This document shows positions 1 through 10,915 of a stretch of 64,000 nucleotides of DNA, piece after piece. The stretch spans positions 3,753,177-3,817,176 of the forward strand of contig NW_025335661.1 of NCBI RefSeq assembly GCF_004798865.1, given 5' to 3'. The notes below the pieces were generated by a model, which saw only the letters and a list, made by a program, of their open reading frames with translations, had not been told where the DNA came from and did no database searches. A program made the position numbers and the translations under genes. Every line of letters starts with the position of its first letter. Within the stretch, counting starts at the first letter, position 1. This stretch comes from Varanus komodoensis (Eukaryota; Chordata; Lepidosauria; Squamata; Varanidae).

Positions 1-1025
1 GAAGTTTAATTTTCACTTTTTAGATCACAGAATATGGTCTTTTAGCAAAGATTTCTAGACCGGCTAATTTTGTAGCTTCCTTCCTTTATATTCTGAGTTT
101 TACACTGATGTCCTATGAATTTCATTGCATTTTGCCATTGTGTTAAATGCAAAAGTTCAAGGGAGCCAAATAAATCCCACTATGCCAGACAATTCATATG
201 GTAGCATATTGGCATTGCATAGAAATTTTATTATTAAAACTGACTACATTTTTAAAATAACTTATTTTTGCACGACAACAGAATTAAATATTGTAGGTTC
301 AGAGTTAAAGCTAAAACAAAATATTAACAGAAGAAGAATGACGGAAAGATAAAGGCAATTGTAAAAAAAGATACATTGCCAAATCAGATCTGAAAAACAG
401 ATCGGAAGTCACCAAAGCAGAGAGAACAGGGATGCTGTTTTGCTCAGTAGGAGCTGAATATGGGGTGTTTTTCATTCCAGCCGTGAAATAAGGTAGTAGG
501 AAGACACCAGAGCTAGATAATCAAGGAGCAAAGCTGATAAATAACAGCTAAAGCAGGGACACCCCTACATTAACTCATTAGATTGCCAGAATGCTTTCAG
601 CAAAACTATAGTCTCTGAGGATATTTTCAGATAGTATGTTCTGCAGTCTAGTATCCCCTCCACATTAGTTCCATATGTTATTATGGTCTATTTTTAGCAG
701 TTGGCTCTAGTGCAGCCCATAAAGTGGTAAAGAGACTTGTACTAGTAAATAATAGAAAGTAGTCCAAGAATCCCAAAGGATTTGCCTAAGAACTTGATGC
801 TTTACGGTCTCTGCTGTCCTTAACTACATCTCTTTCAATACACGGACTTCAAGATTAAAATATAACATGGGATGGGAAATAAAGGAAGAAATAATAATGG
901 TTAACATGTATCTCTGTGTTGAATCTTACACAATTTAATGGTACATTTGTGATAATGAATACATTAGATTATGGTGTTTGGTCTTTCTGGTAGAATCACT
1001 TGGTCTTTTTAAACTGCTCCTCTTT

Positions 1026-1125
1026 NNNNNNNNNNNNNNNNNNNNNNNNNNNNNNNNNNNNNNNNNNNNNNNNNNNNNNNNNNNNNNNNNNNNNNNNNNN
1101 NNNNNNNNNNNNNNNNNNNNNNNNN
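1026..1125. other. Assembly gap of 100 N
   Basis: A run of exactly 100 ambiguous bases. This is the usual placeholder for a scaffold gap of unknown size, so the true distance across it may differ. Confidence 0.98.
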
Positions 1126-1216
1126 AATGTGGGCTATGGGAATGCTAAGCCTAAGTTGGAAAAACAGCAAACATTATGACGAGCTACAGGAGGTGAATGT
1201 GACAACAATGGATCTA

Positions 1217-1402
1217 TTGCATTAGAAACATAGGAAGCTAATATACTTAGTCAGACAATGGATTCATCTAGTCCCTTGGCTATCAGTACTGGATGGCCTT
1301 CATGGTTTCAGGCAGGAATCTTTCCTTGCCCTATCTGTAAAGACTGGTGATTGGGACCTTCTGCACTCGATGCATATCCCCTGCCATTTAGCTACAGAAT
1401 GT
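1217..1402 (-). repeat. Squamate SINE-like interspersed repeat with tRNA-like 3' part
   Basis: The text runs from a 'gaaacataggaagct' start through 'catctagtcccttgg' and 'catggtttcaggcagg' to 'gggaccttctgcactcgatg'. I recognise this order of phrases from an abundant lizard and snake repeat whose last part resembles a tRNA gene read backwards. The copy is clearly diverged. The family name cannot be fixed without a repeat library, and the strand is a guess from the tRNA-like part. Confidence 0.5.
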
Positions 1403-1451
1403 TCTGCACTTCATTTATTTATTTATGTCTATTTAGCTCAATAGCCAATGC

Positions 1452-2045
1452 TGTTGGGAACAAGAAAGATGGCTGCTTTGGATGCTCATTCTCAAGGACT
1501 GCTGGCTGGGCTTCAGAAGCTTGAATCAGAGTGTGAAGCAGAACAGAGTGGGAGTGGGTGCCTGAGAATGATGATAGCCTGGGAATGTGGGCCAAGCCAA
1601 GACTCTGAAATGAGAGAAGCAGAGGCACTTTTCTCAAGGCCAGACTCCCCAGGAAGGCTGGCAGTTTCTGGGAATAACCAAGATATACAAATGAAGAGAC
1701 GGGACCCAAAGCAAGGGAGTTTCTCAGACACAAACAAGACAGCCCTGTCTCTTGACTTCATGATGGGGCATCAGCAAAGGAGGGCAATTAGAGGATTAGC
1801 ACATGCAGAGTAGACATGCTCACTTTTAGAAGTCCGCTCCCAAAGGAATGGGCCCAGGCACACTCATAAGGAGAATTCCTGGAGATGAGTGCAAGATTGG
1901 GTTCAAGCCAACTGCATTGTGCATGCTCAGAGATTCATGAAGGATGATTTGTGCTTTTGTTCAATAAAGAACAAGGCAACAAGGAAGAGCAAGGAAAACA
2001 GTCTGTGCTTTTGAATGTGCGAAGAAGCTACCCTTACTCTCAACA
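1452..2045 (+). repeat. Solo-LTR-like relic of an endogenous retrovirus or LTR element
   Basis: The segment begins TGTTGGGA and ends CTCAACA, the short inverted ends expected of an LTR, and carries an AATAAA near 1963 about 80 bases before its end. Its last 80 bases resemble those of a second segment ending at 8697: both contain 'tgtgcatgctc', then AATAAA, then a similar run to a CAACA-type end. I therefore treat both as old solo LTRs of one family. No internal retroviral genes are recognisable beside it and no clear target duplication is seen. The exact family and the left edge are uncertain. Confidence 0.45.
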
Positions 2046-4566
2046 GAAGTTCCTTTACAGTGTTGGACAACTACACACACACACATGCATGAAAGGAAAA
2101 TATCAAGTGTATTAAAGAGACCACAGTAGTAATTAACTATAATGTGCATCCAAATAACACTGAAAGTAAACAGAAAATCTGAAATTGTCACTTGATAAAA
2201 ATGATAGTGATAAAATATTATTTTGATTTATTGATGGGCCCATTAGGCTATTTTGCACATTGCTTCCTGTAGTGGCAGACAACATAGTAAGTGGTGATAG
2301 GACTTTTGGGCCACTCTATCTGGAGAAACTCAGATTGTGAAGTCTACTTTAGATGTTGTTCCACAGCAATCTTCTTTATGGTTCGCCTGCTGATTGTTGC
2401 TAAATGTTGAGTCTCACCAATAGCTGATAAGGGTTTCCTTCTGACGAATGCCCCAGATTAGACAAACCAGGCCGTGTAGATGATTCTAAATAAAAGGGAT
2501 GCCATGCCCAGCAGGAATGGATGGGATGCTGAGATGTTGTTGTGTGCAGAGCATAGTTGCATGATATCAATAAGCTCAGTGACTGTCACCAATATGAGTG
2601 ATGTATCAAAACATGATAATTCAGTCAGGAAATGTGAAGTTTTGATTTCCTTGGAAGGAAAATAAAAAATTCAGTTGGGGATAGTAAGAAACTTGACTCA
2701 TGTGAGCATAAAAAGCGAATTCTACCCTCCCAACACACATCCAATTAAACGAGTAGCCCTATTTCAGTGTTGAACTTAATACTCTTCTAGCTGAGCACAA
2801 TTTGAAATAGAATTTTGTCTCCACTTGACATCCCTCTTTGTTGGTTGCTACCTGGTCCATATTTTAGGAAAGGGGAAAGGAATCTTTGAATCCTTTAAAT
2901 ACACACTCTAAATATCACACATTTGGATTTTTTCTGGCATTTTTTGCTAGTATTCCCTTGAGTTTTCTTTCCAGATAATTCAACAGGAATGGCAACAGGT
3001 TTTATACATAGTCCACTTACTGCAATAAAGATTATCAGTAAATTTATTTCTTTTATTCTTTTGCCTAATTTTATTTAAATTTCAAAAATATTTGTCATGC
3101 TCCTGCCTAAGAATTGTAAGGACCCAGGGCCATTTATCCCATTCATTTTCTGAAATGATAGTTACCTTGTAAGAACAACTGGAACAAAACAGCTCTGTCA
3201 AATAGGTGGTTGCATTTACAGCTGATTACAAAGAACTGCACTTAGCAATCAGTTCTACTGACTTAGAATAAGTAGAATATCTTCATGGAAGTGTTTTTAG
3301 CAAATGCATTTATTGTTAATTTCACTATTAGATCATTTTTCTAGGTTGTCCCCCTCCTTTTCTGAGCCACCATGCCCCTGAGACTCTTATTCATCCATTT
3401 CCTGAGCACTCTTATCCTCAGGTACCCCGTTTCAGCTTCTACGTGCCTCCTTCCCCTTCTCAGGATTCGTCCATATCCTGCCAACAGGGCACATATGTAT
3501 CCTTTCTAAGCATCATATGACCTGTCTCCAGTCACACAGTTCATTTCAAATCTGCACTATTTTTTTCACAATGGATGTTTGCCCCTCAGAATTGTGGTAC
3601 AAAGATTTCCACAATATTACAGTAATTGAGTGAATTACTGGCATTACTGGCATCCTCTGGAAAACAAGAGGTGGAAATAGGTGAAAGAGCATAGTTTAGG
3701 AATTCGAATTCAGTGTACAATGAACACCTGAAGTCAAGTATATTAGCTGTGCTGGGTCCATCTAATTTAAACACAGATATGTTGTCAAACCTGTTTCTGC
3801 ATCATTTTTTTAAAGTGCATTTTAAACTTCTTATAGGCATATTTTATATTCATTAAAAAAATCAGATTACTATATCACAGTGTTTGAAAATGTGTGAAAA
3901 CTGAGTAATAATTGAATTTTGTTCACATGTTGGTTTGTGTAATCAAAGCTTTAGGCACTTAGTGCCCTGACTTAACAGCACAGCCAGATGGACTTAACTG
4001 CCTTTCAGTGCCTGGGAAATCCCAGCTGTGGTGGTGGCATAAATCAGCAGAACCCTGACCATGTAAATCTTCTTCTCAGCTATTTGTAGACTTTAACAGG
4101 GTTGATCAAACATAAAATAAAAACTGCCTTAACAGGTGAAATACACTAATTAGAACCGAAGTTACCTTACTCAGCTTCTCAACTAAGAAGAAAACAAACA
4201 AAGAAATAAATGTCTAGCTATGAATTGTTTGTCTCTGTACTCATGGCTGACGAAATACGCAGCAGTCTCATCAATAATCAGAAGAGGACTTGCCAGCCTG
4301 GTGGAAAAATTGGGGTTCCACTGATGCTCTGCCTAATGAGTCACTGAAAGTAATTCTGAACCAACAAATATCTGCTGCTCCTATCTCTGGTTGGAATGTC
4401 TAGACATCTTCTGCCCAGCTCAGCATGCTAAACTATCTCCTATTTTCCTTCTTCATGCAGAAGAAGAGGCCTGTAGCAACTGTCCAGTCCAGTTTCTTGC
4501 TTTTTCCAGTTGTCTCTACAACTTTCAGCTTCCCACTGCTTTACTACTGCTTATATCTACTTCCCA

Positions 4567-4567
4567 C

Positions 4568-4603
<36 letters not shown>
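4567..4603 (+). repeat. (TTTA)n microsatellite
   Basis: About nine uninterrupted TTTA units, directly visible. Such runs are often tails of LINE or SINE copies, but I see no recognisable element joined to this one. Confidence 0.9.
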
Positions 4604-5754
4604 ACCTTTTTTAAAACTTAGATCATGGAACCATCATGACCAGAAGAAAAAAAGCTGTAATTGCTTCAAGTGCTCTGATGCTAAATCCAGGAATAATGTT
4701 GTTGTAGGCAAATACAACAATTTTTTAATGTTAAAAAAGCATGAATGAGTGCTTGACTGACAGACCCTGGTTATAAAATGTTTTCTTCAAGAAGAATGAG
4801 AAAAGCAAGGTAGGGCAGCCAGTGTCTGTCCTGGTGGTCCCTGCATGGCCATGCCAGTCCTGGTGTTGATACCAGACCTGAGTGTTGCTTCCCCCATCAA
4901 CTTCTGCTCCCTAGGTGGTCACTTGCTCCCCCCTCCAGCTGCAGGGGCCAGGACCTTGGCCTCAAGGACCACCCCTAGTTGCACCACTTCAGCGAATACT
5001 TGCTCCACCAACATTTGCATTTCAACATAGTCACACACCGTGATGTCAGTCTCACTCTTTGGAATGTTAAACTGGCAGGACTGGTTTAGAATAAAGATAC
5101 CTGGTATTACTGCTTTAAACTTGATTATTAACAGATGCAAGAAAGCCAATGCTCCTTTTGGATGTTAATTCTCCATGTCGAATGAAAACCATAAAACAGA
5201 TCCTCCCATGCACAGTCCTACACCCATGGAAGAGCTATTCTGATGCTTAAATGAATGTACATGGATGGCAAGGCTCCCTCCTTGCCCATGTATCTTCTTG
5301 CTTAGAAAGATCTCTAGAGTTGTTCAGTAATACTGAAATGAGCTTAGATGTTGATTTGCACCATTTTGCTGCACTGTATTCTAAAAAAGTGACTATTTTA
5401 CATTCAAAAGGTGAAAAATGCTACTGTGGTAAAATTCAAGTGAGCATGTATGCGTGTGTGTTGGTATTCTCTTTCTCCTATATATCTTGAAATGCATTTG
5501 TGTTTGATCAATATTAAAAGCTCAGTCACAAAATATTCTTCAGTTGCTTGGAGGAGTTTGAGTTTGGAAAAGACTTTTGAAGTAGAGCACAATGTCTTGC
5601 ATTAAAATATGTCCAAAAGAATTGTGAAAAGGTGACTATTTTTTTCTTCTATCCAGAATACAACAATATTCTCATTCTTAGGATGATGTGCCAAAGATCT
5701 GTGCATAAAAACAAGTACTAAGTACACATTATTTCCTTTTCTTTTATTGTTTAG

Positions 5755-5917
5755 ATTTGCGATAAAGAATGGCACTACTATGTTGTCAACGTTGAGTTCC
5801 CGGTTGTTACCTTGTATATGGATGGCACGACGTATGAACCTTACCTTGTAACAAATGACTGGCCTATTCATCCATCACACATAGCCATGCAACTAACTGT
5901 TGGTGCTTGCTGGCAAG
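5755..5917 (+). CDS. CLSTN2: CLSTN2 coding exon, ninth from last (second half of LNS/laminin-G domain)
   Basis: This is an internal coding exon of calsyntenin-2. The reading begins Ile-Cys-Asp-Lys-Glu-Trp-His-Tyr-Tyr and passes through NVEFPVVTLYMDG, PYLVTNDWPIHPSHI and QLTVGACWQ. As I recall them, these phrases match vertebrate CLSTN2 closely and CLSTN1/3 less well. The acceptor is a T-rich tract ending ttag; the donor is ag|gtaata. The exon is 163 nt, enters at a codon boundary and leaves with one base, which joins the next exon to give Gly-Gly-Glu. It encodes beta strands of the LNS (laminin-G-like) domain that lies outside the cell in the synaptic cleft. The cadherin repeats and signal peptide are upstream of this window. 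Confidence 0.97.
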
Positions 5918-6684
5918 GTAATAGCACGTCTTGGTATTTGAGGATGTTTTCTATACTTTAAAAGCTTAGAAATCTCAGCACAAAGCTAAGTCCTGACTAT
6001 TGTCTTTGCCACATATATTTCAATATAGTGATTTTGAGTCCTGTCTTGATTAGCGCTGGGAGGGAATTATGCTTGATTGGGGAGTTATATAATAACTGAA
6101 TTCACAAATGTCCTCATAAACCTTATAGAAAGAATAGAGGGAAAGGTAGGATAAAATGAGGCTTAGATTTATTCATTCAAGTTTTCAGTGATTTTCAGGA
6201 ATGCATTTCATGTATTTCATGATGTGTAAGTGGCCACCTTAATCTGCTCCCTGCTGTGCCTTGCCAGGGTCTAAAACATTCTTCTCCTTCTTGATCAAGT
6301 TAGGCCTTTGGCTTTCATCATTTAGAAGCATGTCCTATTCTCCTGCACCAGCCCGATCCTGCTGTGACACCAGGAACTGGCAGTCTATCAGACTGGTCAG
6401 GAACCTGACTTTTCCTTTATCTACTATTTTAAAAACCTAACCACCATTATTTCCCTGTGTTTATTTGAGCTTTATTTTCTTTTTCTGCCCTGAATATCAG
6501 TCATTCTCTGAACAATGGTTAGCAATATGCTGTAAAATACTTTTTAATAACCCGATAACTTTCCTAGAATGTATAAATCTCCCCAAATCTCATTGAATAG
6601 GAGCAGTTAAACAGTTACGTTTGTGTTTCTTATGTGATTTCCTATATATTTCTGCAACAAAAAGATGCAAGTCACCACTTGGAA

Positions 6685-6800
6685 TACTTGGTACAATTTG
6701 GGTCATCACATCCCAAACTGTAAAACTAGAAAAGATGCAGAAAGGTGTGAACCAAAATGATTAGGGGCATGGTACAACTTCCTCATGAGAAAAGGGTATA
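6685..6800 (+). repeat. CR1-like LINE fragment (ORF2 C-terminal part)
   Basis: The text 'gggtcatcacatccca', 'agaaaagatgcagaaaggtg' and 'aaaatgattaggggcatgg' followed by 'cctcatgagaaaagggta' matches the order of words in the C-terminal part of a CR1-type reptile LINE. It is short and heavily decayed. Its edges are approximate. Confidence 0.5.
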
Positions 6801-7199
6801 ATTTTGGGGATATTTTAATGTATAATGATTATATGACCAAGGACACAATCCTGTACATATTTAGGATGACTGTCTGGAGAACACTGGGAACTGTAGAATA
6901 GACATCTGTCTAAACAAGCCCTAAATATATGGCTGTGGCTGGTGGTGGAGTGGGGGCATGCAACAGAGTTTTGTAAAATGATGCATAGCATGGAGAAAGT
7001 GATAGATTTTGTTTTTCCATATCTGATACTAATGATCAAATCAAATGATTATCAGGAATTCATGAGGGAAAAGTAAGTATTAATAATTAAGGTATATCCT
7101 TCTCTGCTGTAAGAAGTGTTGATGACCATCAGCATATGTATCTTTATAAGGGTATTAATCAAATTCATGAAGAACAACGCCTTTGACAGTTATTAGTCA

Positions 7200-7295
7200 T
7201 GATCATAGAATTGATTTGGAAGGGGCCACACAACCATTGGGCCAACCTCTTGCTCAGTGCAGGCCTTCCATTTAAACCATCCCTCTCAGATGGCT
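7200..7295 (-). repeat. CR1-like LINE 3' end fragment
   Basis: The phrase 'gatcatagaattgatttggaaggggcc' followed by 'gggccaacctcttgctcagtgcagg' is a diverged form of the common reptile CR1-type tail, seen in reverse orientation. Only the last part of the element remains. Confidence 0.5.
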
Positions 7296-8114
7296 GTCCA
7301 GTATATGCAACTTCTTGATTCAGAAGTGACATGCAACTGATTACCAGTTACGGAGAACTGAAGGCTGTTGTGCTCAGGTACTTGTTAAGTTTTCCTTAAA
7401 CATTTGGTTGGCCATGGTGGAAAACAAGATATGGGTTTGAGCTAGCAGACAACCTACACAGTTCTCTAGTGATGGAATGCAGCTCCTTTTAAGTTTTACT
7501 TGTATGCACAGACTATGTCAACATCATTGGTTGAGGTTGGGGTTGATATGAATTTAAAAGGAAAATATTTGCATGATCAAATGCTTGGATAGCTATATGA
7601 TTACTTTCTGTATGAATTTCATTTGACCACTTCAAAGTTCTTTTATCTGTTATCATTTCTTCTAGGTCAAACTTTTTCTGCGGCTTCTTGATATCATATT
7701 TTCTCCTTTTATTTATTTCTTGAAGTTACATATTTTGTTAAATAATCACAGCAGAACTTCTCCAGAAGTTTAATCATGATCTCAAATAAACTATATTTGC
7801 TGTAAGCAGGAGCAGCACAATCATTCTCCTCCATCTGCATAATCAGCCAAAGGATACATCAGCATGCTGACAGTGCACAGACAATTGAATGCATGGGTGT
7901 ATCCATTTCCAAAATGTTTATGGGGATGGCACTAACTGCTAGGGTTAAAATGAACCAGAAGGGTAATTAAATACACAGAAGCAACCCACAGCAGTATCTT
8001 TCACCCATCAAATGTAACTTTCATAATCCATTAAGAAAATCTAACAGGAGGCACCCATAAAAGGTTCTTATAGACAGAATGCTTCAATTTTTGTCAGAAT
8101 AATGGGCAGAGGAA

Positions 8115-8235
8115 AAAGTTGTTGTGTGCCATTAAGTCATTCCCAACTTATGGTGATCCTATGAATGAATGTCCTTCAAAGTATCCTTTCCTTCACAGCC
8201 CTTCACAAGCCGGCAGTTATTCTTGGCATACATTC
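8115..8235 (-). repeat. BovB (RTE) LINE 3' end fragment
   Basis: 'gttgttgtgtgccattaagt' followed by 'cattcccaacttatggtgat' and 'cctatgaatgaatgtcc' is the reverse of the squamate BovB 3' terminus, which normally ends with a phrase meaning roughly 'gggaccaacttgatggcac'. Together with the coding fragment at 8700-9165 it looks like one BovB copy split by the LTR relic between them. Confidence 0.65.
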
Positions 8236-8266
8236 TAGCCAGGGTGGCAGCAACTCCAGATGAGTA

Positions 8267-8697
8267 TGATGGGACCTGGGAAATGAGGCCTGTGGACATA
8301 GAGATTCTGGGGGAGGAATAGTTTATCCCAAGGCTGTCATCTCCAGGTGTTCAGGCAGATCTTGGCAACAGACAGGGTTTGAAAATTCAGGGAGGGGACA
8401 TGGGAGAGGAGAAAGAGGACCCTGGTCTGATCTCTGACTGCATAGTGCAGCATCAGGAGAGGAGGACTAGCAAACTAGAGGCCTCCATAGTTCTAGGAAA
8501 GTAGCCCTACTCCAAAGGAGTGAAGTTCAGGGTTACTGAAATAGTTTCTAGTTTAGATACAATCAACTGTTCTGTGCATGCTCGGAGACACTTCCTGCCT
8601 TGGATATTAGTTTGCTATCTGTATTTTAATAAAGTACTTTTTGCCAAAGAACTGTCTGTTGTTTGAAAGGAAGAACGAAGCAACCCAGCTCCCAACA
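8267..8697 (+). repeat. Solo-LTR-like relic, same family as the one near 1452-2045
   Basis: It starts TGATGGGA and ends TCCCAACA, short inverted ends, and contains AATAAA near 8628. The part from 'tgtgcatgctcggaga' through AATAAA to the end resembles the corresponding part of the segment ending at 2045. It sits between two pieces of one antisense BovB copy, so it probably inserted into that LINE and is younger than it. No retroviral gene is recognisable beside it. The left edge is inferred and no clear target duplication was found. Confidence 0.45.
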
Positions 8698-8699
8698 CC

Positions 8700-9165
8700 T
8701 GCCCAACTCCTGTAAATTCAGGGTTGTGGCTTCCTTTACGGAATCAGTCCATCTCGTATTTTGTCTTCCTCTTCTTCTTTTGCGTTCATCTTTCCCTCGC
8801 ATGATTATCTTCTGCAGGGACCTTTGCCTTCTTATGATGTGCCTGAAGTAGGACAGCCTCCTTTTGTCATTTTTGATTCTAGGGAAAGCGCTGGTTCGAT
8901 TTACTCTCGGACCCACTTGTTCATCCTTCTGTCAGTCCAGGGTATTTGCAAAGCTCTCTTCCAGCACCCTGTTTCAAGCACATTATTTTTCTTCCTAACA
9001 ACTTTTTCAGTGTCCAGCTTTTCACACCCCTACATAGTGATCAAATTCCTTACACTTCATGATCTTTTCTAGCTTCTTCAATGCAACCCTTCCAATTCTC
9101 TGTCATAAATGTCTTGGCTGCAGTCTCCATTTGAATTTTCGAGTGAGCCAAAGTATTTAGGGACC
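8700..9165 (-). repeat. BovB (RTE) LINE, ORF2 C-terminal fragment
   Basis: On the minus strand a frame from about 8916 to 8700 contains YFRHIIRRQRSLQKIIMRG, then KRRRGRQNTRW and LNLQELGR. This matches the C-terminal block of BovB-type RTE polyproteins (pattern GHIMRR..SLEK..MLGK..GKRRRGRQR.RWLDSI..A). The segment up to about 9165 seems to continue into earlier coding sequence but is decayed. It is one of five BovB pieces in this window. Confidence 0.7.
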
Positions 9166-9254
9166 TGCAATGTCAGCTTTATCTGCTCTCTTATGCATGA
9201 CATAAAATATGTAGTGATGAAGCTTGTGTACATACAGATGTAAGTATGAAGATT

Positions 9255-9337
9255 TCCTCAATGTATTTATTTTTACTTATTTAATTTCTATACTGCCCAA
9301 CAGCTAAAGCTCTCTGGGTGGTTTATAACAATCCATT
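9255..9337 (-). repeat. L2-like LINE tail, piece left of a nested DNA transposon
   Basis: 'atttctatactgcccaaca' followed by 'ctctgggtggtttataaca' is the reverse of the common squamate L2/CR1-type 3' tail, which reads approximately 'ctatgctgcccaa...ctgggcggtttacaaca'. It breaks off at 'aatccatt' and resumes after the DNA transposon at 9726 with 'ccattaaacacggtctaaa'. Confidence 0.6.
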
Positions 9338-9725
9338 CAGTACTATTTTTGTCATAGAATGCACCGGAACGGAGTTCTGGCACCTTTTTTCAACAGATTT
9401 TCCAACTTTTGAAAATTTGATATTTGGTCCACATGGATTTGAATAGCCCTGTTGAGCGTAGCGGGTCAGTGGCAAAATCACAGCGCATGTGGGCTGCTTG
9501 TGTGTCGAGTCCGATGCATGCGCACTTTGCCCGCACTGGTTGTGATGGCGCTGCTCGGCTTGTGATTGGTCGTGTGGTCGCGCGCTGAGTGCTTACTGTG
9601 GGCGGCGACCATTATGTTTCATTACACAACTGACGTGTGTGGGTGTGTGTACAGTGATTGACTACATGTGAAAGGTAAATAATTTCATGAGTTCTGCCAC
9701 CTTTTTTCTTACCAAAAAAGCACTA
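9338..9725 (+). mobile_element. Non-autonomous DNA transposon, CpG-rich, with terminal inverted repeats and 5-bp flanking duplication
   Basis: The left end reads CAGTACTATTTTTGT and, after a short gap, CACCGGAAC and GAGTTCTGGCACCTTTTTTC. The right end reads GAGTTCTGCCACCTTTTTTC and then ACCAAAAAAGCACTA. Reverse-complementing the right end gives a TAGTGCTTTTTT start that pairs imperfectly with the left end. The base sequence ccatt lies immediately on both sides, in agreement with a 5-bp target duplication, and the flanks join into a continuous L2-like tail if the element is removed. The middle (about 9470-9620) is strikingly CpG- and GC-rich compared with its surroundings. It has no coding capacity. 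I do not assign the superfamily: hAT would give 8 bp, and the ends are not diagnostic by eye. Confidence 0.6.
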
Positions 9726-9870
9726 CCATTAAACACGGTCTAAAAAAACACTAAGCCCCCATTTTAAAAACTACACATAAATATAAAATTCTAATAATAT
9801 AAACAAGATAAAACCTATTTTTATTGGGTGGAGGAGTGGCAGGATAGCCCTTTCCAATGCATGCGAGGAT
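9726..9870 (-). repeat. L2-like LINE tail, piece right of the nested DNA transposon
   Basis: This continues the tail interrupted at 9337: 'ccattaaacacggtctaaaa', 'aacactaagcccccatttt', then an A/T-rich run. Putting 9255-9337 next to it restores the usual order of the reptile LINE tail. Confidence 0.5.
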
Positions 9871-9889
9871 AACAGTGGGTAGGGTTAGT

Positions 9890-10072
9890 TGGAATGGCCC
9901 TCTTTACAAGTAGATTCATAACATAACACCTATACTGAAAGATTTTCATTGGTTACCAATTGTGACCTGGACCCAGTTCAAGATGCTTGTGTTGATACAT
10001 AAAGCCCTAAACAGTTTAGGCCCCAGTTATCTTAGGGAGTGCCTGAACCCATATGTGCCTACCTGGCATTTG
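9890..10072 (+). repeat. L2-like LINE fragment, ORF C-terminal end
   Basis: The + strand reads in a broken frame as LKDFHWLPIVTWTQFKMLV followed by HKALNSLGPSYLRECLNPYV. This matches the L2-type C-terminal pattern (LHWLPI..R..FK.L.L.YKAL.....YL...L.PY). Most of the element is missing. Confidence 0.65.
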
Positions 10073-10074
10073 AC

Positions 10075-10470
10075 TCTATTTATTTATTTATAAATGTGTA
10101 TGCTGCCCGATTGTGCCACAGCACCCCTGCTTGGCTCACAACACATGATAAAAACACAATTAAAACATAATACAAACCATAACAAATCAAAAACAACAAT
10201 AAATACAGCAAAACATACAAAACAAAGGTCCATGGCAATCAGTTATTCAAATGTTTTTTAAAAAGGAAGGTGCTGAAAGGGTGCTGAAAGGGAGGAAGGA
10301 AAGTGCCAGGAGAATCTCCTTGGGGACAGCATGCCAAATATGGGGAGCAGCTGCGGAAAAGGCCCTTCTCTAGCAGCCATCCCTCTCACCTCCTTAAGGG
10401 ATGGCTCACACAGGAGGCCCCCCTGCATAGATCTCAGAGTCAACATGTAAGTGCTCCTCAGAATAGGGCT
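10075..10470 (-). repeat. L2-like LINE 3' end
   Basis: A TTTA run followed by 'gtgtatgctgcccgattgtg' and a long A-rich block with repeated 'aaaacata' words is an L2/CR1-type 3' tail in reverse. From 10300 to 10470 the reverse strand resembles the C-terminal 'NxFGxxAAAEKALLG' type block found just before such tails. It abuts, in the opposite orientation, the L2 fragment at 9890-10072. Confidence 0.6.
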
Positions 10471-10689
10471 AATCTCTTCTCTGTCACTTTGCATTCACAA
10501 GGCCACACTTTTCTTAAACACACACACAAGCATATCTATTTAAATTTCCACTTTATTTTGAAATGCATACTGAAGCGCCATTTGGTATAGATATTCGGTT
10601 GCATGGAGTGACAGTGTGAAGGGGTTTGAGGATTTAAGAGAAGTGAGAAATCCAATGCTTCCAGGAGGCCAGAATTTCAGGAACACTTC

Positions 10690-10915
10690 TGCTTTCAGTG
10701 ACCCTACAAGAACTCCAGCCTATCAACTCACTGTAGATGACAATAATGCTAAGGAAGGTTGAAGGCAGAAGAAGAGGAAGACAAATATGAGCTGGACTGA
10801 TTCCCTGGAGAGAGCCACACTCGCGTTTACAAGAACATAGCATTGCTTAGACATTTTGAAGGGCATTCATTTACAGGGTCACTATTAATTGGAGATGACG
10901 GTACATATTCAATCA
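10690..10915 (+). repeat. BovB (RTE) LINE 3' end fragment
   Basis: 'aaggttgaaggcagaagaag' followed by 'aggaagacaaatatgagctgg' is a decayed KVEGRRRGRQ..... block, the BovB C-terminus. About 100 bases later 'gggtcactattaattggaga' resembles the BovB terminal 'ggtcgccatgagtcggagcc' phrase. It is short and old. Confidence 0.55.

Larger units (their letters stand above)
1..5754 (+). other. CLSTN2: CLSTN2 intron (3' part) upstream of the first visible exon
   Basis: This stretch precedes the first visible CLSTN2 exon and ends in a pyrimidine-rich acceptor with ttag just before the exon. I see no exon in it. It holds the N gap, a SINE-like repeat (about 1217-1402), an LTR relic (about 1452-2045) and a TTTA microsatellite (about 4567-4603). 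The open frames here are short, have no recognisable homology and lie in AT-rich DNA. In 1-1025, 2046-4560 and 4604-5754 I see nothing beyond AT-rich intronic sequence. That it belongs to the same gene rests on the first visible exon coding for an internal part of the protein. Confidence 0.8.

Noticed and set aside
9440-9660. CpG island promoter of an unknown gene
   Set aside because: The CpG-rich part lies between the ends of a DNA transposon, has no exon or initiator context, and is better explained by the element.
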